Source: Rhipicephalus microplus | Lineage: Eukaryota > Arthropoda > Arachnida > Ixodida > Ixodidae | DNA: 64,000 nucleotides | NCBI RefSeq assembly: GCF_043290135.1 | Contig: NC_134702.1 | Location: 82,525,317 to 82,589,316, forward strand | Direction of reading: 5' to 3' | Shown here: positions 57,141 to 64,000 of the stretch, piece after piece | How the letters are laid out: every line of letters begins with the position of its first letter | Position numbering within the stretch: the stretch's first letter is position 1 | Translations under genes and position numbers: made by a program | The notes under the pieces: model-generated | The model's database searches: none | Seen by the model: only the letters and a program-made list of their open reading frames with translations | Told to the model about the DNA's origin: nothing

Positions 57141-59102
57141 ATTAAAGCATTTGCTTAAGATGCTCAGAAACGTTGTATCACTGCTCTTTATTAAACACTT
57201 TTCATAAATCTTTGAAGTAGCAATATAGCCGCCTTCAGGCAACCTCAAAACTCTTTATTTTAGCCGGGGTTGTGTGCAGTGAAACAACCCAGTTTCTGTG
57301 TCACATACGCTTTGATGATGATGATGATGGTTTCCCAATAGCTCGTACAGATTTCTGCGGTGCATATCTGTTGCCTTCATATTTAGTGGACCAGCACTTA
57401 GTTGTGGGATTCACCCATGTATGTGGCGCATACTTGTTTATGATGCCCGCAAGCGTTACTCCGGACAAAAACAGCTAGACCAAGAACAGTATTGCTGCTA
57501 AAATTGAAATCACCCGCACTTATGCAAAAAAAAAAAAAACAGCACGACATTCAGATCCCTTCCGCTATTGCGAAGATGGAAGTCAACGAAGCCAGCAGCT
57601 GCGGCGGCATGTTTGGAGCGATAGTTTTACAGCATTTTCGTGCCCATGAGCACTTCTGTGCTCGTCGGCGCTCCTACTATTGTCACATTTCTTCCTCCTA
57701 TAGCGAACAACGAAACTCCTTCTAATTGCGAGCCCAATTGGTAACTGCTGATCACCGTGCTAGTGTGATCTGCAAGTCACGAGACGAAGGGGCACAACAG
57801 CTGGTGCTAAGTACGTTTCCGAATGTTGCACCCCTTGTGAAAGAGGCATCGCCGGTGGTGAGGGGTGACAAAAACTAGAACAGTCTCTTTAGTAATTCCG
57901 GTATTCTGGTAACGCAAACGTGTAGCGTTATACCGAATAGCGTGTGCTGCAGCTTCCACTGTGTCGATTTGTGCCAGGTATGTCAAACCCAAAACATAAA
58001 ATAGCTGCGGATTGGCTCGCTTTGGCTCAGTTATTCAAGCGAAAGCTTGTTCTACTTGTTTACCGTCGTAGATGACGTGCTTGTTGCCAGACGAACGATA
58101 TGGCTGATTGAACGTGCCATACTGAGAGAGCTCGCTATTGTCGTTACTCCAGTTTCCGAAGCCGTTGCCGAAGTCCAAAGCAAGACGTCCATTTATGACC
58201 CTGAAGTTCACCGCTGTTGTCTTTCTGTAGTCTTCTCCCAACGTTTGGATCGCTGATGTTCTCGTTCTTCACTCATTTCAGTCTGCCACTTTGTGCGTTG
58301 GTATTCACGTTTCCGCTTTAATTCACTAACAAGCCGAGCGACATCCGCTGTATGGTCCGACACAGCTGGCAGCTTTGACCACTGGAAGCGCCCAGGCTAC
58401 CTATGCACAGACAGACCAGCGTCCTTTCTTCCTCCTTCGGAAGCATCACACGACCATTGCACAACTTATGTAGTGGCTCTAGTCCGGTAAGGCAGAGAGA
58501 ACAGAGAGAGGCAGTTCACGTGGTTAGCGACGTGGAGACGACTAACGAGGCAGTTTCAGTCAATCTAGAAACAGTCGGAACTGCGGCGCTGGTGCTGGGT
58601 CACGTGGTATCGCTTTCAGGTCAAGCGGCGACACATGGTGAAACTCACTCTACCACGGCAGTAAAGCTTTCGCTTCACAACACGTATTATATGCCCTCCG
58701 AGATTCCGAGAGCAACCATTGTCACTGACCAAGCCTAGAACATCGTTTATTGTAGCATGTTTCTCAAGAACGGTGCCGAATCGACACAAATATTTTGCTG
58801 CCGAAGCTTAAGGATTGTTGCAGTGTTGCGTGCTACAGTGAGACTTGAGTAGATTCATAAGCAAAGTAAGTGAAATCATCAGTTCGGAACTACAGCTAAA
58901 GAGCGTACGACGACCCTTTCATAGATTCAATGTAGACTGCAATCGCTATCCGTGACATGGCCATGTTTCCCAGGTGCACGATTGTCCGTTTCTCACCCCG
59001 TATTTTGCTATACGCAAAGCGTTTTCCCTATAGCGGTGTGCCGGAACACTATCGTTCGAAGCGTTGTTTTGTCAGCGGACGTGATCCTCAAGAGCCTATT
59101 TA
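57141..59102. other. No recognisable gene
   Basis: Several frames (57492-57725, 58047-58256, 58403-58738, 58952-59205) are open and somewhat GC-rich between 57.9 and 58.7 kb, but contain no motif I recognise. A short GAT tract lies at 57315-57329 and an A-tract near 57525-57539. Confidence 0.35.
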
Positions 59103-59585
59103 TGTATCGCCTTGGTGCAAAACTTGCTCCATACACACCGCTACGACAACCAAACAAAGACTATTGATCATAACAAGTCTTTCTAAAAAAGTCGTTTTTG
59201 CGTAGCGATTGCTGTAAACCACTGTATACGCTAAATGCAGCTCTACGTCTGTGAAACTTGAATAAGTGTGCAGCATGGACACCCCGCGATTGCCGTTTGT
59301 AGAGTTCCCCCTGCTCCACTTACCCCACCGCCAATGACGGCAGTTTGGGAGGTAACTATGTATCGCTTCCCCAGTGCGAGTAAAATATTGTGAAGAATTT
59401 TCACAGTTTACAAACTCGGGGTGTGACATGGCCGCTCCTTTCTGCAGTGATTTATCGAGTTCCTGCTTTACACTGCAGTTCAGATGCGTATCGTCTGCAG
59501 TGATTTCTATAAGGTTGACTACCCCTTCAATATACATGCCGGAGGAAAGAGTAATTTTACGTTTGGCGAAGCAGTAGAACCCTCT
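59103..59585 (-). CDS. Anonymous protein-like reading frame, about 160 codons
   Basis: On the minus strand the frame is open from just after a TAG (59586-59588) to about 59100. It decodes FAKRKITLSSGMYIEGVVNL, then IEITADDTHLNCSVKQELDK and AAMSHPEFVNCENSSQYFTR, a natural-looking composition. The first ATG is at 59537. The second half (SSFTDVELHLAYTVVYSNRY onward) is also open. No family was recognised. It may be an exon, a pseudogene or a transposon fragment; the frame on the other strand is shorter and less convincing. Confidence 0.3.
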
Positions 59586-59588
59586 CTA

Positions 59589-59929
59589 GCGCGATGCCGG
59601 AGTAAGCAGCCTGTTTAGGAAACCATTTCTTCCATATTACGTGAATTATTGACCTTTCCTATTGGTTCTTTTAGATACAGTAAGTTTATTTTCATTGCGT
59701 TTTGGACATATCCAGCCCTGTTTTAGGTGCTTATTTGCCACTTGATCTTGCAGGTGATGACGCCACATCATATCTGAGGATGAATGACAAGTAGGGCTTC
59801 TATATTGCCACGCCCTTAGAAGTTTAAAACTTCTAAGAGCGAGGCGCACAAGTAGCAAAAGCTAAAGAGCCGCAAACGCATCCAATCTGAACTGTCTCTG
59901 GTTAATGTACCGCTTCAACATTAAGGCTG
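59589..59929. other. No feature seen
   Basis: Ordinary AT-rich DNA. A small inverted repeat ACTTCTAAGAG/CTTAGAAGT near 59812-59840 is visible. Confidence 0.35.
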
Positions 59930-60155
59930 AGCCACTGGGCTGTTTGCGGTGCTCGGCTGCTCAATCGAAAGACTCGGGTTTCATGCCTGTCGCTGCGGTC
60001 GAACTCCGATGGATCCAAAACGCTACAGGCCAGCGTAACTCTTAACGTCAGTGCAGGTTAAAGAACTCAAAATGGTTTGAATTTTACGAAATCCTCTGTT
60101 ACGGCATTCGTAAAAGCCTGAATTGCTTTCGGTTGTTAAATCCTATCAACCACTG
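59930..60155 (+). mobile_element. Ruka SINE, ancient copy
   Basis: Recognisable in order: GTGCTCGGCTGCTCAATC (head), ACTCGGGTTTCATGCC (B box), CGAACTCCGATGG, ACGCTACAGGCC, GCAGGTTAAAGAACTCAAAA, TTTACGAAATCCTCTGTTAC and GTTGTTAAATCC. Every block differs from the young copies at many sites, so it is an old insertion. No target duplication remains visible. Confidence 0.75.
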
Positions 60156-60399
60156 CCAATATTAAGGCTCTCTTTGCTAGACGAAGGGTCCTGAAAGCAC
60201 AGGTTAAGAGGGCTATATCTTCTAGTACGTTGCACTAGGGGATTTTGGTGACCAGATCGAAGGGATTCTAAACAGGAATTGTTTATTGTCAGTGATATTC
60301 AATCCAATTTAGCGTAAGGATGGCCAAGTGTGTGCGGTGAGACAATATGACAATCTTAATACGCACATCAGGTTGTATGTGCTGATAGCCATCGGCAAG

Positions 60400-60548
60400 A
60401 AACTAAAAGCAAGAGGTCACGGATTTGATTATGGCGAAGTCGGTCGCAATTCTATGGGTGCAACACAAAGAGCACCCGCGTGAGTCTATAGATTGAGGTG
60501 CATGTTAAAAGAGCTCAGGTAGTATAAGTTGATCTGGATTCACACACC
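60400..60548 (+). mobile_element. Ruka SINE, very degraded copy
   Basis: GGTCACGGATTTGATTATGG corresponds to the B box region, and GAGGTGCATGTTAAAAGAGC followed by TCAGGTAGTATAAGTTGATC to the GTGCACGTTAAAGAACCCCAGGTGG body. The resemblance is weak but collinear. Confidence 0.5.
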
Positions 60549-61636
60549 ACACCATTCTTTAAAAGAATATCGCAGTTTCGCACGCTTGCATCCCTGATAT
60601 TTACGAGCACAAGCGCAGATTAATGAAATATAGAGAGCTAGAATATATTGCTTGTTTGCTTACTTGCTTACTCACGATAATTGTTCACAACAAACAGTCC
60701 ACACTCAGTGGCAAAGTTAATAATTTAACACTCATAAACGTACAGACCTTATCAGAAAAAAACTCCTTAACTGGAATATTGCGCTGCATCGATGCTCACA
60801 TTTTCGCAACACGTATGCATCTCAAGAATTAGATTAACCGCCCTTATAAACAATCTTTGCACCACGCAAGCACAAAATAAAGAAAAAAAATAATTTATAA
60901 TTTGTTCGTAAGCAGCTGAACAAAGTAAGTTGTCTGTTTTCCTTGAATTTTTTTCTCTCTTACTTTTAATTGACCTTGACAAGCAAATAAAAAAAAACAT
61001 TATCTCGCCATAGTAGAAACTGCAGTTCTACTGGGGAATACGTGCCGCTTTCGCACGACGAGTTTTCTCTGGAGGAAACCTCGATTAAGTATTCGAGCCA
61101 AGAATGCACACATGCGAGATTTACAGTCTGTGACAGCTGTAGGAATCAAACGACGGAACATTTTCAGGCAAAATACCATGCTTATAGAGGTGCTACGTGA
61201 GCTGCCTTTGTGAGGCTGGGTTCTCGGCGTGATAACATGTCTACAGCAGGTTTTATTTGAAAACCAGGTGCTATACACTAAGTCACAGTAAAGAAATCAT
61301 TCATGAAGTGTCGCTCGCCTCAGAGTTGGCCGACAGAGCCGACGCACGCAAAGATACAATACGAGCAGTGAGGCAGCAACAATCTAGTCTTAATTTGTCA
61401 CAAATAATAAGGGCTCCATGGTTCACACGAACAAAAGGCCGCAAACGGAGGAGGAGAGGAGGAAAGGAAGGAAAGAAGAGTAAGTCCAGTTTGTTTCCCT
61501 GCGCTACGAGAAAGGAAATGAAAGACAGAAAGTAGAGGGAAAGAAAAATAGGAAAGAGAGGGAAATCAAGTGTTAAGCAGTTTCGAAAAAACCTGTATTC
61601 TGTCTGTTCTTTACAAGTGAAAAGAATGGGGAAGTT
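60549..61636. other. No gene seen
   Basis: AT-rich, with a purine-rich AGGAGAGGAGGAAAGGAAGG stretch at 61446-61480. No domain recognised. Confidence 0.35.
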
Positions 61637-61928
<292 letters not shown>

Positions 61929-62177
61929 GCGCACACGCACAAAACATCAAAGTACAGCAGTCTTATGTGATATACGGCAGGCCCGTAGCCAGGAAATGGG
62001 GAGAAGCTAGGGACCCGGGACTTCCCCACGCTCGAAATTGGGATGGTGGTGTACGTTTTTATCACGTTCAGTGCACAAAAAAGCACGAAAACCCAAGAAC
62101 GTGCACGACAAACTGAGCGCTGATGAGTCTGTTCCGATCATCCCGATTAGCTACTTTACTTCAGGTGTACGTTTTGC
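61929..62177. other. No gene seen
   Basis: Short anonymous spacer including GGCAGGCCCGTAGCCAGGAA. Confidence 0.35.
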
Positions 62178-62660
62178 CGAGGATTAGTTTGCCCTTGGTT
62201 GGGTGTTGCATTCACGAAGGTGTACTTCTTTCGCATTGGTATGGCAGACACTTCTACATGCGACTACTGCGGAGCTGAAGAGACCATTGAACACGTCCTG
62301 TGCAGCTGCGCTTGCTACGACACACAGCGATGCCAGCTCCGGATGGTTTTGAATCAACTTGACTCCAGGCCATTTTGTGTGCAGAAGATTCTAGGACCTT
62401 TGGCCTCTGCCTCGGTTGCGCAGAAAGCGACTAAAGCACTCCCACTCTACTTAAAGTCAACAAACCTGAGCGACCGCCTGTACACTGTGTGTGCTCCCCC
62501 GAGTGTGCTCGTGATTGTGTGTACCTTCTTATCTCTCTGCAACCTCTTTTCTCCCCTTCATCCCTTCCCCAGTGCAGGGTAGCAAACCCGATGTGCGTCT
62601 GGTTAACCTCCTTGCCTTTCCTTGCATCTTTATCTCTCTCTCTTTCTTGCCGAGGACATT
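62178..62660 (+). pseudogene. LINE 3' end, family A, severely 5'-truncated
   Basis: Coding begins in mid-protein: GVAFTKVYFFRIGMAD and DTSTCDYCGAEETIEHVLC, the same domain as in the minus-strand copy at 31.39-31.21 kb with the CCHC residues intact. QLDSRPFCVQKILGPLASAS and TKALPLYLKSTNLSDRL follow. The frame then passes into a 3' untranslated region with CCCAGTGCAGGGTAGCAAAC and CTGGTTAACCTCCTTGCCTT ending near 62660. This copy has an intact C-terminus of about 95 residues but nothing upstream of it. Confidence 0.88.
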
Positions 62661-62819
62661 GATTAACAAAGTAGGTTTTCTCAAGGCATTTGACAAGTGT
62701 TCAACACCCCGAAAAAATATTCCCAGTAACGGGCCTGGTACACGGCATCAGTATCAGTCTAGGCCCACTCTGCGAGTCTGGTTGTCCCTTAAAAAATTAA
62801 TAATGTCCTACTTGCTTTC

Positions 62820-63069
62820 AGACACAATTTTAGCGGCGAAGCTCCTTATAGCGGCGAGATTTTCTATGGTTTTTCGGCGATTTCTGGTTGTTTGAAGTGC
62901 ATCGGATTCGTGAAAGTACAGCGAACAGTGAACGTCGAATTTCAGCGGTGAGTGGCTGTTTTTCGGTTTTCTGCAAGCTGAAAACTTCGAGGCAGCGACC
63001 GTCGCGCCCGGCCAGACGCACCGCCGCATAGCGGCTTCTGCGTCGTGGTCGCGTCTCAAGCGTCGGCGG
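62820..63069 (+). promoter_or_regulatory. Probable 5' UTR and internal promoter region of a LINE
   Basis: GC-rich sequence leading into ORF1, starting around TTTTAGCGGCGAAGCTCC and containing repeated GCGGCG motifs. LINEs carry their promoter in this position. The in-frame TGA at about 62926 and the lack of ATG between it and 63070 place the ORF1 start at 63070. No TATA box is seen, as usual for LINE promoters. Confidence 0.4.
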
Positions 63070-64000
63070 ATGGACGCTCTTCAGGAAACACCGAGGTCTC
63101 CTCAGGAGCAGCCACTGATTCACACAGATGAGGAGTCTGCTACAGAAACCACTCAAATGGACGTTCAGACCTGGTCACCGCAGGGTTCGTCCGAAGAAGT
63201 CGACAATGTGTCTGCAGGGGAACGCCACGATGGTGCCGCATGGACGGAGGATGGCTGGCACACGGTTTTGACACGCCGGCAAAAGAAGAACCAGAAGAAA
63301 AACCAGAAAAACGCGTCAGAAGCTGTGGAGTGCAACGCCTCGTCAAGCAGCCCACCGAAGCAGGGAAGTCAGGTGAAGCGCCGACGTCGTACGAGAAGTC
63401 GCCGTCCGCTCCCGCCCCTGCCAAAGGACGACATAAAGATCATCCTTAGGCCTCACAAAGGCCTCGCCGTAAAAGACATACTCGGCTACGAACTTTCCAC
63501 CGCTGTAATAGACGCTTGCCACCGACACTTCGACGGTGGTAGCTTCATGCTGCGCGTCCACCCGGGCTCGAATATTATCATCGTATCGACGCCCCACGAG
63601 CATGTAGCCAAAGAGCTGCGAGAGATCACGCATCTGAATATCAGGGGACGAGTGCACTCATTCAACTCGTATGTGGCGGATCCTGAGGACGTCCTACGAG
63701 GCATAGTCCATGGTATTCCGTCGGGGACTTCTCAAGCAGAACTCATGGCGAATCTCCGTGTGAGAACACAGGGGGTCAAGATTGAGCGGGCACGCATGCT
63801 CGGATCTACGAAGACCGCCATCATTACCTTCACGGGCAGCACACTGCCTAGGTGCGTCTATTTCATGGGAGCGGAAGCCATCTGTTATCCCCACAAGCCT
63901 ACGAGGCAGGCTTGCAAGGTATGCCACTCCACAGGGCATCGAACTGACGTGTGCCCAACGCCCGACGCCAATGTATGCTCCACGTGTGGAACACGTGAAC
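63070..64000 (+). CDS. LINE ORF1, gag-like protein with CCHC zinc knuckle, open to the window edge
   Basis: ATG at 63070 is the first in frame after an upstream stop, and 310 codons are open to the end of the window. The N-terminal part is acidic and low in complexity (MDALQETPRSPQEQPLIHTD), followed by basic Lys/Arg/Asn-rich stretches (about residues 75-85 and 110-125). A folded region contains IKIILRPHKGLAVKDILGYE, then LRVHPGSNIIIVSTPHEHVA, and AIITFTGSTLPRCVYFMGA. At about residue 282 there is ACKVCHSTGHRTDVCPTP, a perfect C-x2-C-x4-H-x4-C knuckle, and CSTCGT opens a second knuckle cut by the window end. This is the RNA-binding ORF1 of an I/R1/jockey-like LINE; whether it belongs to one of the families seen here cannot be told. 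No stop or frameshift is present, so the element may be young. Confidence 0.85.
   Translation, partial: MDALQETPRSPQEQPLIHTDEESATETTQMDVQTWSPQGSSEEVDNVSAGERHDGAAWTEDGWHTVLTRRQKKNQKKNQKNASEAVECNASSSSPPKQGSQVKRRRRTRSRRPLPPLPKDDIKIILRPHKGLAVKDILGYELSTAVIDACHRHFDGGSFMLRVHPGSNIIIVSTPHEHVAKELREITHLNIRGRVHSFNSYVADPEDVLRGIVHGIPSGTSQAELMANLRVRTQGVKIERARMLGSTKTAIITFTGSTLPRCVYFMGAEAICYPHKPTRQACKVCHSTGHRTDVCPTPDANVCSTCGTRE

Overview
The window looks like intergenic DNA from a hard tick (Ixodidae, probably a metastriate such as Rhipicephalus or a relative). The main evidence is repeated copies of a tRNA-derived SINE matching the Ruka family known from ixodid ticks. It is supported by tick-type LINE fragments, a Penelope-like element, a Ty3/gypsy element and very long tetranucleotide microsatellites. 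There are no operons, ribosome-binding sites, CRISPR arrays or rRNA genes. No complete host protein-coding gene could be recognised; nearly all recognisable coding sequence belongs to transposable elements, most of it broken.

Layout. 1-8.5 kb: a Ruka copy, a tRNA-Gly-like SINE head, a LINE reverse-transcriptase relic (1.74-2.85 kb), a (CTAT)n array, two further tRNA-like heads, then featureless DNA. 8.5-9.7 kb: a Penelope-like element with a GIY-YIG endonuclease between ~170-bp inverted repeats. 10.1-12.8 kb: an anonymous coding-like segment, a unit with a TATA/initiator promoter, short ORF and duplicated splice-donor repeats, and an inverted pair of Ruka SINEs. 13-14.3 kb: a microsatellite-associated dispersed repeat and the first copy of a hairpin repeat. 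17.7-22.4 kb: a large ACAG/ATAG array, a Ruka copy with target duplication, and a four-copy array of the hairpin repeat. 26-28 kb: dispersed repeat, two Ruka copies with target duplications, tRNA-Gly-like SINE. 28.7-29.4 kb: a 204-bp AAT/ATT foldback joined to an open reading frame that looks like a genuine protein. 29.8-33.7 kb: a LINE with RNase H (minus strand) and a 999-bp Harbinger-like element with TAA target duplication. 36.8-42.8 kb: a TTAA-flanked 578-bp element, a second hairpin-repeat array, more dispersed repeats and an element with short terminal inverted repeats. 44.2-52.8 kb: one LINE 3' end with a long open RNase H frame, then a long minus-strand EN-RT-RNase H LINE cut in two by a plus-strand gypsy element. 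53-62.7 kb: repeat relics, an anonymous ORF, a GAAA array and a LINE 3' end. 63.07 kb to the end: an open LINE ORF1 (gag-like, CCHC knuckle) that runs off the window.

The elements do not form a pathway; they record successive insertions. The clearest nested events are gypsy into the LINE exactly at its YxDD codons, Ruka into the microsatellite-associated repeat, and Ruka beside Ruka in inverted orientation. The most unusual unexplained signals are the ~100-bp tandem unit with a conserved hairpin (seven copies at three sites), the promoter/ORF/splice-donor unit at 11.2-11.9 kb, and the anonymous coding frame at 28.9-29.4 kb.
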